Assembly (NCBI GenBank): GCA_031270215.1
Contig: JAISYB010000024.1
Span: 1 to 20,057 of the forward strand
Direction of reading: 5' to 3'
Origin: Streptococcaceae bacterium
Lineage (GTDB): Bacteria; Bacillota; Bacilli; Lactobacillales; Streptococcaceae
Length of the DNA stretch: 20,057 nucleotides
The notes under the pieces were generated by a model. It saw nothing but the letters and a program-made list of their open reading frames with translations, was not told the DNA's origin and did no database searches. The first letter of the stretch is position 1. The number at the start of each line of letters is the position of its first letter. The translations under genes were made by a program, and so were the position numbers. Shown in pieces: positions 13,249 through 20,057 of the stretch.

Positions 13249-13869
13249 GTCTATTTCTCGGTAAATCACCTCACCTAATGTAATGTCAATTTGAGCATTA
13301 AATAGCTCGGTTAGCGCCAAGAGAAGTTGACTGGCTTGGCTTTCATCGATGTAAATATCCGCAGAAACATTTTCTGTGAATTGAATATTCTCAAGTGTGT
13401 AGTGATTAGTTCTGGAAAAGTTTTCCAAAAGGTTGTAGTGATTATAGCTGAGGGTCAGCTTGACCTGTCGCATTAAGATGTTTTCGACAATTCCTACGGT
13501 ATGGATTGCTTCGTTAACTGCATTGCCATATGCACGAATGAGCCCACCACTGCCGAGCTTAACGCCACCAAAGTATCGAGTAACCACTGCAAGACAGTTG
13601 ACTATTTCCAGCTTTTTTAAGACCTCTAGCATTGGAAGCCCTGCCGTTCCACTTGGCTCACCATCATCTGAAAATCGTTGAACCTCTTGCTTTAAACCGA
13701 GCGTAAATGCTGAGCAATTGTGTGTTGCCTTATAATGCTGCTTTTTGACTTGAACTAATTTTTCCCTTGCCGCCTCTTCCGACTCTATCCGAAAAACTTG
13801 ACAGATAAAACGTGACTTTTTAATGTTTAATTCACACTCTCCATCATTTTTGATTGTCCGGTAACTCAC
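13213..13869 (-). CDS. yigZ: YigZ/IMPACT family protein
   Basis: A 218-residue protein of the YigZ (YvyE, IMPACT) family, with the N-terminal signature FSDDGEPSGTAGLPMLEVL and a C-terminal ferredoxin-like domain. Its biochemical role in bacteria is not established; eukaryotic IMPACT regulates the kinase GCN2. The longest ORF starts at TTG 13893, but GGAG (13881-13878) is 8 bases before GTG 13869. Starting there gives MSYRTIKNDGECELNIKKSR, which fits the family start, so GTG is preferred; TTG 13872 is the alternative. The last codons overlap the terminator of the plus-strand small RNA. It is divergent from comFA, an arrangement I know from streptococci. Confidence 0.9.
   Translation of the reverse strand: MSYRTIKNDGECELNIKKSRFICQVFRIESEEAAREKLVQVKKQHYKATHNCSAFTLGLKQEVQRFSDDGEPSGTAGLPMLEVLKKLEIVNCLAVVTRYFGGVKLGSGGLIRAYGNAVNEAIHTVGIVENILMRQVKLTLSYNHYNLLENFSRTNHYTLENIQFTENVSADIYIDESQASQLLLALTELFNAQIDITLGEVIYREIDKKETTENCNLS
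13215..13248 (+). terminator. Intrinsic terminator of the putative small RNA
   Basis: AAGAGAGATTACAG (13215-13228) pairs with CTGTGGTCTCTTTT (13233-13246) around a TTTT loop, with three G-U pairs, followed by further Ts. On the plus strand the T-run is well placed. On the minus strand the same hairpin lies within the last yigZ codons and is followed by a poorer T tract, so it mainly serves the plus strand. Confidence 0.85.
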
Positions 13870-13904
13870 CAAATCAACTCCAATCCAATTCAACTATTTT
13901 TTTC

Positions 13905-13913
13905 ATTATAACA
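13905..13913 (-). promoter_or_regulatory. Extended -10 promoter of yigZ
   Basis: On the minus strand TGTTATAAT (13913 to 13905) is a consensus TATAAT with the TGn extension, 36 bases before the preferred yigZ start. No good -35 is visible at 16-18 bases. Confidence 0.65.
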
Positions 13914-14136
13914 AAAGAATACGTAAGAAATAAGGAGTAAGATAGTTTAGGCAGTATTTAATTCTTCGTTTTAAAACAATTAGTGCATAAACTCTTGCAA
14001 TATAAAAACAATTATGGTGCGGAAAATGGATTGATGATTTAGATAAATTGTCCGAAATATTTATCTTGGGAAGCTGCTTTCCGTTAAAGTATTTGGAAGA
14101 TTAAGGTTGTAATTTTAAAAAAAGGAGGATTTTGAG

Positions 14137-15426
14137 ATGGAAAATGGTTACGGTCGGCGGCTATTGTTGAGCGAAATCGCAAATATGCAGCTTGAAAATT
14201 TTCAAACGATGTCGGCGATGAAATCTCTTGATACACAGATTCAATGTGTTAGGTGCGGATTTATCAGCGAAAAGGCAGAAGTAAGATTGCCAGATGAGTC
14301 GTTTTATTGCCCGAATTGTATCAATTTAGGGAGAGTTAGGAGCAGTGAGTTACTTTATTTTTTACCTGACAATCAACTGTTTGATGTTAAAGAGAAAGTC
14401 TTGCGTTGGTGTGGACAACTAACTTTAGCCCAGCAGAAAATTTCAGATGAATTAGTTGCAAATACTGAGGACACGCTAGTTCATGCGGTGACTGGTGCAG
14501 GAAAAACAGAGATGATTTATCAGGTGTTAGCGTGTGTACTAGAGGCAGGTGGTCATGTCTGTTTGACTTCACCTCGGGTTGATGTCTGTATTGAGATTTT
14601 TGCGCGTCTTAAGCGTGATTTTGCTGTTCCCATGCAGCTACTTTATGCTGATGGTGATGATTATAAGCGAACGAACCTAGTCGTTTGTACAGTTCACCAG
14701 CTGATGCGTTTTTACCAGAGCTTTGATTTGATGATTATTGATGAAGTTGATGCTTTTCCACTAGTCAATCATCCGAGTTTGAATTGGGCGATTGAACACG
14801 CTAGAAAACTAAGTGCGCGGACGATTTATCTGACAGCAACGCCGACTGCTGCCTTAGTAGAAAAGGCCGGCCGAGGTGAAATTTTAAGCTTGGTTCTTGA
14901 TAGAAGATTCCACGGGAAACCTTTGGTTTTGCCGAAGTTTGTCTGGTGTTCAAGCTTGCTAGACAAATTAAAACAGGAAAAGCTGTCTGGTAAATTGCGA
15001 CGTATTATTGCGCAGCAACGCGTTAGCCGTTATCCTTTATTGTTATTTGTACCGGAGATTCGTCTTGGTTTAATTTTACAAAAGCTACTCAAACAATTTT
15101 TGACGGAAGATTCGATTGGATTTATTTCCTCGCAGTCAAACGATCGAAAAAAAATTTCGCTTGCTTTTAAATCAGGAGAATATACCGTCTTGATTGCCAC
15201 GACAGTCTTAGAGCGTGGCGTGACTTTTTCTGGTATAGACTGTATGGTAATCGGCAGCGATCACCGTGTTTTTACGACTGAAAGTCTTATTCAGATTGCC
15301 GGGAGGGTTGGACGAGATGTTAAAAGACCAAGCGGACTACTCTTGTTTTTTCATCAAGGAAAAACTCAGGCAATGGTGCGTACTTTAAAGAGTATTAAGG
15401 CAATGAATCAGGGAGGTATGAGATGA
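14137..15426 (+). CDS. comFA: Competence helicase ComFA
   Basis: A 429-residue DEAD-box-like ATPase that helps drive incoming single-stranded DNA across the membrane during transformation. A four-cysteine zinc site precedes the motor: C37/C40 and C58/C61. Motor motifs follow in order: Walker A AVTGAGKT (117-124), Walker B DEVD (202-205), motif III LTATPT from 232, ATTVLERGVTF in the second lobe and the arginine-finger motif QIAGRVGR (386-393). All catalytic residues look intact. The ATG at 14137 has AAAGGAGG (14121-14128) 8 bases upstream. The stop overlaps the comFC start by 4 bases (ATGA), so the two are co-translated. No clear ComX box (TACGAATA) was found in the 243-base divergent region upstream. 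Confidence 0.95.
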   Translation: MENGYGRRLLLSEIANMQLENFQTMSAMKSLDTQIQCVRCGFISEKAEVRLPDESFYCPNCINLGRVRSSELLYFLPDNQLFDVKEKVLRWCGQLTLAQQKISDELVANTEDTLVHAVTGAGKTEMIYQVLACVLEAGGHVCLTSPRVDVCIEIFARLKRDFAVPMQLLYADGDDYKRTNLVVCTVHQLMRFYQSFDLMIIDEVDAFPLVNHPSLNWAIEHARKLSARTIYLTATPTAALVEKAGRGEILSLVLDRRFHGKPLVLPKFVWCSSLLDKLKQEKLSGKLRRIIAQQRVSRYPLLLFVPEIRLGLILQKLLKQFLTEDSIGFISSQSNDRKKISLAFKSGEYTVLIATTVLERGVTFSGIDCMVIGSDHRVFTTESLIQIAGRVGRDVKRPSGLLLFFHQGKTQAMVRTLKSIKAMNQGGMR

Positions 15427-16091
15427 ATTGTTTATTATGTGATACTTCGTTTGAGCAGCACCGAACTTTTCGGGAAATATTTTTATTGATGAAAAATTCG
15501 CCATCAGTTTGCTCAACATGCTCAAAACAGTTTGAAAGTCTAGAAGGTGGCTGCCATTTTTGCTGCAAAGCAGGTGAAGCAGCTATTTGCAAGGACTGTC
15601 AATATTGGGCGTCCTTAGGGCAAGAGCTACAGCATTACGCACTTTATCATTATAATGATAGCTTGCAGGATTATTTCTCAAAATATAAATTTTTAGGAGA
15701 TTACCGCTTGCGGCAAGTCTTTAGAGGGGAAATAAAAACAGCGCTAAAGCGTATGCGACCAGCAGTCTTTGTACCTATTCCCATCTCGGAAAAACGACTT
15801 CAAAAACGTGGCTTTAATCAGGTCGAAGGGCTTTTAGCTGCAGCAGGAATTAGTTATTATCCCCTTTTGAATAAGTCGGTAGATGAAAAAGCTCAGTCAA
15901 GTAAGGGGCGCTATGAGCGTTTAAGGCTGGGAAAAATTTTTCAAATCAATCCGGAGATTTCGCTTGATTTTTCTAGTCGGATTGTATTGGTTGATGATAT
16001 TTATACAACCGGTGCGACGATTCATTCGGCAGTGGCAACCTTGAAAGAGGCAGGATATCTTTCAGTGACGAGTTTTTCATTGGCTAGATAA
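15423..16091 (+). CDS. comFC: Competence protein ComFC, phosphoribosyltransferase-like
   Basis: A 222-residue ComF/GntX family protein needed for DNA uptake together with ComFA. The N-terminus has Cys pairs C3/C6, C30/C33, C44/C47 and C56/C59, consistent with zinc binding. The C-terminal half has a type I phosphoribosyltransferase fold with the PRPP-binding motif VLVDDIYTTGAT at 188-199. Whether it is an active transferase is not known. The ATG overlaps the comFA stop by 4 bases and has AGGGAGG just upstream. After the stop a 158-base gap carries the hpf promoter; no clear terminator was seen between them. Confidence 0.93.
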   Translation: MNCLLCDTSFEQHRTFREIFLLMKNSPSVCSTCSKQFESLEGGCHFCCKAGEAAICKDCQYWASLGQELQHYALYHYNDSLQDYFSKYKFLGDYRLRQVFRGEIKTALKRMRPAVFVPIPISEKRLQKRGFNQVEGLLAAAGISYYPLLNKSVDEKAQSSKGRYERLRLGKIFQINPEISLDFSSRIVLVDDIYTTGATIHSAVATLKEAGYLSVTSFSLAR

Positions 16092-16164
16092 TCGCTATTT
16101 ATAAGAATTTAAACGTTCTCTAATAGGTAACACAGACTTTTTCAAAAATATCAGTTATTATCGT

Positions 16165-16192
16165 TTGGAAATTTCCGAATGTTTGGTATAAT
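16165..16192 (+). promoter_or_regulatory. Promoter of hpf
   Basis: TTGGAA (16165-16170) is followed after 16 bases by a perfect TATAAT (16187-16192), which also has a TGG extension (16184-16186). Transcription from about 16199 gives a ~50-base leader with the AAAGAGG ribosome binding site (16234-16240). This allows hpf to be expressed independently of the competence genes. Confidence 0.75.
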
Positions 16193-16249
16193 TAATTTAA
16201 GAAGGGAAAACGATTTCTTTTCTATTGCTGGAGAAAGAGGGTTTTTATT

Positions 16250-16795
16250 ATGATTAGATTTAATGTACGTGGCGAAAACATTGAAGTAACAGAGTCAATT
16301 CGTGACTATGTTGAGAAGAAGGTAAGCAAAATCGAGAAATACTTTGGCGAAAATATTGAAGGAACGGCGCATATTAATTTAAAAGTCTATCCTGAAAAAA
16401 CAGCTAAGGTTGAAGTGACGATTCCATTGCCAAACATTGTATTACGTGCAGAAAATACGTCGCAAGACTTGTATGGTAGCATTGATTTGGTAACGGACAA
16501 GCTAGAGCGTCAAATCAGAAAGCATAAGACAAAGCTTAATCGTCGACATAGACAAAAACAATCAGCCGCAGAAATCTTTATCGTTGATAGCGTTGACGCA
16601 TTGTTAGAGGAAGAGCCTGAAAAGATTGTACGCACCAAGCGTGTTTCTCTAAAACCGATGGATACGGAAGAGGCAATCTTGCAGATGGATTTATTAGGAC
16701 ACAATTTCTTCATTTACACAGATGCTGAAACAGATGAAACACATATTATCTATCGTCGTAGCGATGGCAATATCGGTTTGATTGAAACAGAGTAA
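16250..16795 (+). CDS. hpf: Ribosome hibernation promoting factor, long form
   Basis: A 181-residue long HPF. The N-terminal ~100 residues form the RaiA/YfiA-type domain that binds the decoding centre of the 30S subunit (IRFNVRGENIEVTESIRDYV at the start). A charged linker rich in Arg and Lys follows, and the C-terminal dimerisation domain (about 124-181, KPMDTEEAILQMDLLGHNFF) joins two 70S ribosomes into inactive 100S pairs in stationary phase or stress. The length and two-domain form are typical of Firmicutes. It has its own promoter after comFC, and a hairpin between it and manA may reduce read-through. The start is supported by a ribosome binding site 9 bases upstream. Confidence 0.95.
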   Translation: MIRFNVRGENIEVTESIRDYVEKKVSKIEKYFGENIEGTAHINLKVYPEKTAKVEVTIPLPNIVLRAENTSQDLYGSIDLVTDKLERQIRKHKTKLNRRHRQKQSAAEIFIVDSVDALLEEEPEKIVRTKRVSLKPMDTEEAILQMDLLGHNFFIYTDAETDETHIIYRRSDGNIGLIETE

Positions 16796-16812
16796 ACTGA
16801 GTTTAAAAGATG

Positions 16813-16845
16813 AGCAAGGTTTGGATTTCTCAAGCCTTGCTTTTA
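16813..16845 (+). terminator. Hairpin with short T-run between hpf and manA
   Basis: AGCAAGG (16813-16819) pairs with CCTTGCT (16835-16841) around a 15-base loop, followed by TTTA. It is 18 bases after the hpf stop. The stem is short and the T-run brief, so partial termination with read-through into manA is likely; no clear manA promoter was seen. Confidence 0.6.
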
Positions 16846-16874
16846 CTTATCGCACTAAGATTAAGGAGAGAGTA

Positions 16875-17828
16875 ATGAGTGAACCATTGTTTTTAAAACC
16901 TGTATTCCATGAGAAAATTTGGGGCGGAAGTAAGCTGGCTAAAGAGTTTGGTTATCAAATTCCTAGCGAACATACTGGAGAGTGCTGGGCAATTTCTGCT
17001 CATCCCAATGGTGTGTCAACAGTTTTAAATGGCAAGTATCAAGGCATGAAGCTAGACGAATTGTATCAAGCTCACCCAGCGCTTTTTGGCAATCCGGATA
17101 AGGCTGTTTTTCCCTTGTTGACTAAGATACTTGATGCGAATGATTGGTTGTCTGTTCAGGTTCATCCAGATGATACCTATGCCTTAGAGCACGAGGGCGA
17201 GCTGGGTAAGACAGAATGCTGGTATGTTATTGCTGCGGAGCCAGATGCACAGATTATCTACGGACATCATGCCAAAAGTCGAAAAGAATTATCAGAGATG
17301 ATTGCTTCAAAGGATTGGAACCATCTACTGACAAGAGTTAAGGTTAAAGCCGGAGATTTCTTTTACGTCCCAAGTGGAACAATGCATGCAATTGGCAAGG
17401 GTATTTTAATCCTAGAAACTCAGCAGTCAAGTGACACGACCTATCGTGTCTATGATTTTGACCGAAAGGATAATCAAGGTAATTTGCGTGAGTTACACCT
17501 GCCACAGTCAATTGATGTCATGACGATTGGTGAGATAAAAAACACAACGCCGCTCATCAGCAATACTGGTACGGCAGAAATCACAACGTTTATCACAAAT
17601 GACTTTTTCACCGTCTATCAATGGAGGGTTCACGCTAAAACGTCATTTAAACAAAGCGCACCGTATACCTTGGTGTCGGTCTTAGATGGCGAGGGAGAAT
17701 TAATTGTTTCAGGTGACACTTATTCGCTCAAGAAAGGGCAGCATTTTATTCTGCCAAGTGATGTCAGTCAATGGGAGTTCTCGGGTCATCTATCGATGAT
17801 TGCCAGCCACGACGGCAGTAATTCGTAA
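16875..17828 (+). CDS. manA: Mannose-6-phosphate isomerase, type I
   Basis: A 317-residue zinc-dependent isomerase that interconverts mannose 6-phosphate and fructose 6-phosphate, linking mannose use with glycolysis and supplying mannose for sugar nucleotides. Metal-binding residues of the cupin core are visible: Q95 and H97 in VQVHPDD, E114 in GKTECWYV, and H171 in SGTMHAIG; the family segment QQSSDTTYRVYDFDR follows. The longest ORF starts at ATG 16782 inside hpf, but that adds 31 residues unlike the family. The ATG at 16875 has AAGGAG (16863-16868) 6 bases upstream and the usual start EPLFLKPVFHEKIWGG, so it is chosen. A strong terminator lies 24 bases after the stop. Confidence 0.95.
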   Translation: MSEPLFLKPVFHEKIWGGSKLAKEFGYQIPSEHTGECWAISAHPNGVSTVLNGKYQGMKLDELYQAHPALFGNPDKAVFPLLTKILDANDWLSVQVHPDDTYALEHEGELGKTECWYVIAAEPDAQIIYGHHAKSRKELSEMIASKDWNHLLTRVKVKAGDFFYVPSGTMHAIGKGILILETQQSSDTTYRVYDFDRKDNQGNLRELHLPQSIDVMTIGEIKNTTPLISNTGTAEITTFITNDFFTVYQWRVHAKTSFKQSAPYTLVSVLDGEGELIVSGDTYSLKKGQHFILPSDVSQWEFSGHLSMIASHDGSNS

Positions 17829-17851
17829 CAAAAAATGGTCAAAACAATTTG

Positions 17852-17882
17852 AGTCTGTGACTTATGTCGCAGGCTGTTTTTG
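17852..17882 (+). terminator. Intrinsic terminator of manA
   Basis: AGTCTGTGAC (17852-17861) pairs with GTCGCAGGCT (17866-17875) over ten positions with two G-U pairs and a TTAT tetraloop, followed by GTTTTTG. Confidence 0.9.
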
Positions 17883-17946
17883 TATTAGCGACTGGAAAAG
17901 GGAGTTGTTTATTGGGCGCTTAGCGATGAGGAAGTTGCATTCTCTC

Positions 17947-18018
17947 GGTTGCTAGGATTTATCATGAAAAATAATTTGAGGCAAAGACTTTTGGGTCAGC
18001 CTCTGTCGCAACCTTTTT
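17947..18018 (+). repeat. Folded intergenic element containing dispersed repeat copy 2
   Basis: GGTTGC (17947-17952) can pair with GCAACC (18008-18013), enclosing a hairpin GAGGC/GCCTC (17978-17982, 17999-18003) that contains the 16-bp repeat GACTTTTGGGTCAGCC (17986-18001). TTTTTG follows, so the whole may act as a second terminator after manA. The same 16-mer is found at 3485-3500. Further small hairpins follow: AAGGC/GCCTT (18037-18049) and AACAACG/CGTTGTT (18079-18097, loop CCAGC). No gene is visible in 17829-18289. Confidence 0.5.
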
Positions 18019-18122
18019 GTGGACATGAGTATCTCTAAGGCTCAGCCTTTCATTTGGGAATAATTTTAAACATTGCAAAACAACGCCAGCCGTTGTTCTG
18101 CCTTGAATGCGCCTGAAATGTC

Positions 18123-18168
18123 TTGGTTAACTTTTCCATGTAAATTTGGTTGACTTTTTAATGTAAAC
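18123..18168 (+). repeat. Tandem 23-bp direct repeat upstream of the protease promoter
   Basis: Two adjacent units, 18123-18145 and 18146-18168, agree at 19 of 23 positions. Each starts TTGGTT(A/G)ACTTTT and ends ATGTAAA. They abut directly and end just before the -35, a usual place for an activator or repressor. A period of 23 bp is about two helical turns, so two bound proteins would lie on the same face. Confidence 0.6.
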
Positions 18169-18175
18169 GATTGCT
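18162..18175 (+). promoter_or_regulatory. Probable cre site (CcpA operator) over the protease -35
   Basis: TGTAAACGATTGCT fits the low-GC Gram-positive cre pattern (TGnAAnCGnTnnCW) and overlaps the -35 TTGCTT (18171-18176). Binding of CcpA here would repress the protease when good carbon sources are present. The match is seen; the regulation is inferred. Confidence 0.5.
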
Positions 18176-18199
18176 TTTTAGTTAAATGTGAGTTATAAT
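18171..18199 (+). promoter_or_regulatory. Promoter of the secreted protease gene
   Basis: TTGCTT (18171-18176) is followed after 17 bases by a perfect TATAAT (18194-18199). The -35 is weak at three of six, suggesting dependence on an activator or repression control. The leader from about 18206 is ~84 bases long. Confidence 0.65.
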
Positions 18200-18246
18200 G
18201 AAGACAGAATTGCGAGTAATTATTGAGGGAACAGGGAGGATTTAAG

Positions 18247-18255
18247 ATGATTTAG
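18247..18255 (+). CDS. Two-codon leader ORF (Met-Ile-stop) before the protease
   Basis: ATG ATT TAG is preceded 6 bases upstream by a very strong ribosome binding site, AGGGAGGA. The protease has a second, separate site (GGAGGTGAGGG, 18273-18283) and starts 34 bases after this stop, in another frame. A minimal start-stop ORF in a leader can hold ribosomes and tune downstream translation. It might also be a relic. Confidence 0.35.
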   Translation: MI

Positions 18256-18289
18256 CTAATCAGCAGAGTGCTGGAGGTGAGGGTAAGCT

Positions 18290-20057
18290 ATGAAAAAGGG
18301 GAAAGGTTTATTAATTAAGCGACACTTGTTTTATATAGGTGCTTTATTCAGTTTGTTTTTGATAGTTAATGTTGCGCCTCAACAGGTCAAGGCTACGATT
18401 TATTGGGACGACGAGGCTGATAATCAGCTTGAAGTAAATGATACGCTACATAAAACCGGTGGTATTCATGCCAGTAGCTCAAAGGGGGAAAAGCAGTCTT
18501 TCATCGTTGTCTATAAGGAGAAATCAGAGCGGACAACTGCGAAGATTGAAGCGATTACTCATACTGAGGCAAGTGATGAGTATGATACAGTGCTAAACGG
18601 CATTGCAACTGAAGCAACAGTTGAGGAAATCATGGCAGTTGAAGCTTTGCCAGAGGTCAGCTATGTTACTTATGATCATCAGATACAAGCTCTTGATACG
18701 AGAGGAAATAGCCTAGCTGGGATTTCTGCTTATCGGAGCTTGGTCGGTGGCGATAAGGGCGCGGGTCTTGTGATTGCCGTTATAGATACTGGGGTTGACC
18801 TTAGCCATTATGCTTTTTCAGTAGCACCGCCAAGTCCAAGATTAAATGCCACATCATATAAGCTCGCTGGAGTTGACCATGGCAAGTATATCAATTCAAA
18901 AATCCCTTACAGTTACAGCTATGTGACTAGTAGCGGGGAGCAAGAGGCTGCGCATTATCACGGGACACATGTTGCAGGGATTGCTGCTTCAAGGAGCTAT
19001 GCTATTGATTATTACGGGGTTTCTTACAATATCGAAGGCGCAGCACCAGATGCACAAATCGTTAATATGCAGGTTTTTGAACCAACGACAAATTCCACTA
19101 CTAGTGAGTCTGTTGTTATCAAGGCGATAGATGACGCAGTTAAGCTTAAGGTTGATGTCATTAATCTTAGCCTAGGTTCGCCAAAGGCTCGGTCTATTGC
19201 CTTTAATCAAGTGATAAAAGATGCTAAAGATAAGGGTATTATGGTTGTTGCGGCAGCTGGAAATTATGAATCAGCCAATAAAATTGACCAAAGTCCAGTT
19301 TCTTTCGATCTCGATCTTAAGGATCAATGGACGATTTCAACACCGAGTACAGCGCCAGAAGCAATCAGTGTAGCGGCTAGTACGCTGGGCAATCAGCTTT
19401 CAGGCTATTCATCATGGGGTGGTGATACAACGATACTTGATTTTAAACCAGAGGTGACGGCTTATGGTGGCAGTGGCTACAGTCTTCCAGATTTTGTCAT
19501 TGGTCCGGTACCTAGTGGGAGCGCACTTAGCTTTATGAGCGGGACAAGTATGGCAACACCTTTAGTTTCAGCGGGTGCGGCATTAGTAAAAAAGGCTCTT
19601 AGCACAAAATATTCTGGTGTAACGCTAGCAGATCAGGTAGACATTGCACTGGTTAATACAGCAAAGCCATTATTTGAAAGCGGAAGTAAGCCCTATTCGC
19701 CACGAAAACAGGGCGCAGGCTTGATGCAGGTTCAAAATGCCGTTAAGAATAAAGTAGTGATTACTGATGTAACGACAAATGACGACACTTTATCAGATGG
19801 GATTTTAGAGCTAAAAAAGATTACCTCTCGACTGATTACGCGGCAGCTTAAGCTAATCAACACCAGCAATACAGATGTTTCTTACGAATGGAATGATTTA
19901 GGCGTTTATCAAAATGATGTCGTTAAAGCAAACGTCACACTGACTGACAAGCTAATTAATTATTCAAATATTTTCATCAAAAATGGTTCAGTAAACATTG
20001 CTAAAGACAGCGGGATAATTACCGTTCCCAAAAATAGTACGGTTACTCTAACGGTTG
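18290..20057 (+). CDS. Secreted subtilisin-like serine protease (S8), 5' part, truncated by window
   Basis: The first 589 residues of an S8 protease; the frame is still open at the window end. Residues 1-35 form a Sec signal peptide (MKKGKGLLIKRH then a hydrophobic core, cleavage expected after VKA). Residues ~60-140 resemble an I9-type propeptide (FIVVYKEK, LPEVSYVTY). The catalytic triad is intact: D166 in VIDTGVD, H224 in HGTHVAGI, S420 in SGTSMATP, with oxyanion N325 in AAGN. No large PA-domain insertion fits between N325 and S420, unlike lactocepin. The region after ~480 (ELKKITSRLITRQLKLINTS) resembles the Fn3-like domain of C5a-peptidase/PrtP proteins. A cell-wall anchor may lie beyond the window. 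The start is supported by GAGGG 6 bases upstream. Substrate unknown. Confidence 0.9.
   Translation, partial: MKKGKGLLIKRHLFYIGALFSLFLIVNVAPQQVKATIYWDDEADNQLEVNDTLHKTGGIHASSSKGEKQSFIVVYKEKSERTTAKIEAITHTEASDEYDTVLNGIATEATVEEIMAVEALPEVSYVTYDHQIQALDTRGNSLAGISAYRSLVGGDKGAGLVIAVIDTGVDLSHYAFSVAPPSPRLNATSYKLAGVDHGKYINSKIPYSYSYVTSSGEQEAAHYHGTHVAGIAASRSYAIDYYGVSYNIEGAAPDAQIVNMQVFEPTTNSTTSESVVIKAIDDAVKLKVDVINLSLGSPKARSIAFNQVIKDAKDKGIMVVAAAGNYESANKIDQSPVSFDLDLKDQWTISTPSTAPEAISVAASTLGNQLSGYSSWGGDTTILDFKPEVTAYGGSGYSLPDFVIGPVPSGSALSFMSGTSMATPLVSAGAALVKKALSTKYSGVTLADQVDIALVNTAKPLFESGSKPYSPRKQGAGLMQVQNAVKNKVVITDVTTNDDTLSDGILELKKITSRLITRQLKLINTSNTDVSYEWNDLGVYQNDVVKANVTLTDKLINYSNIFIKNGSVNIAKDSGIITVPKNSTVTLTV

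Noticed and set aside
16782..16874. Longer manA start at ATG 16782
   Set aside because: It lies inside hpf and adds 31 residues crossing the hpf-manA hairpin; ATG 16875 has a good ribosome binding site and the family N-terminus.
1..20057. Frequent AGCTT / AAAGCTT words across the window, considered as an uptake or Chi-like sequence
   Set aside because: Most lie in coding frames as AGC (Ser) followed by TTx, AAG CTT (Lys-Leu) and similar codons; codon preference explains them. A genome-wide count against a codon-aware model would decide.

Overview
The window is a stretch of low-to-moderate GC Gram-positive chromosome. The gene set and signals point to Lactobacillales, probably Streptococcaceae or a close relative: strong AGGAGG-type ribosome binding sites, extended -10 (TGnTATAAT) promoters, a long-form HPF beside comFA-comFC with yigZ divergent, a twin pstB locus whose PstB1 N-terminus looks streptococcal, and a secreted S8 protease with a streptococcal/lactococcal-type C-terminal region. 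This assignment rests on family knowledge and gene order, not on a search.

Layout. (1) 1-3402, plus strand: 3' end of uvrA, then rapZ, yvcK and whiA, a conserved Firmicutes cluster; whiA has its own structured leader. (2) 3403-5045: trigger factor (tig) as a monocistron with promoter and terminator. (3) 5212-6681: cardiolipin synthase. (4) 6825-12049: a complete high-affinity phosphate uptake operon, pstS-pstC-pstA-pstB1-pstB2-phoU, closed by an intrinsic terminator. (5) 12050-13102: a short RNA-like leader and a Gfo/Idh/MocA oxidoreductase whose terminator overlaps its stop codon. (6) 13102-13248: a tight unit with a consensus extended -10 and a strong terminator but no convincing ORF, best read as an unannotated small RNA whose 3' end is antisense to yigZ. 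(7) yigZ on the minus strand, divergent from comFA-comFC (DNA uptake motor and partner), then hpf. (8) manA, then a 461-bp non-coding region with a terminator, a folded dispersed repeat, a 23-bp tandem repeat, a probable cre site and a promoter. (9) The 5' part of a secreted subtilisin-like protease that runs off the window.

How the genes work together. PstS captures phosphate outside the cell, PstC/PstA form the channel, PstB1/PstB2 supply ATP hydrolysis, and PhoU links transport to signalling. RapZ, YvcK and WhiA are nucleotide- or DNA-binding proteins tied to envelope and carbon control. ComFA/ComFC belong to natural transformation and HPF to ribosome hibernation.

Most genes are ordinary core functions. 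No CRISPR array, insertion sequence, tRNA or rRNA was seen. The least explained signals lie between genes: the small transcription unit at 13102-13248, the leader at 12050-12119, the repeats and two-codon ORF upstream of the protease, and the duplicated start region before pstS. Several starts are better placed than the longest ORF suggests (pstB1 TTG 9597, yigZ GTG 13869, manA ATG 16875).
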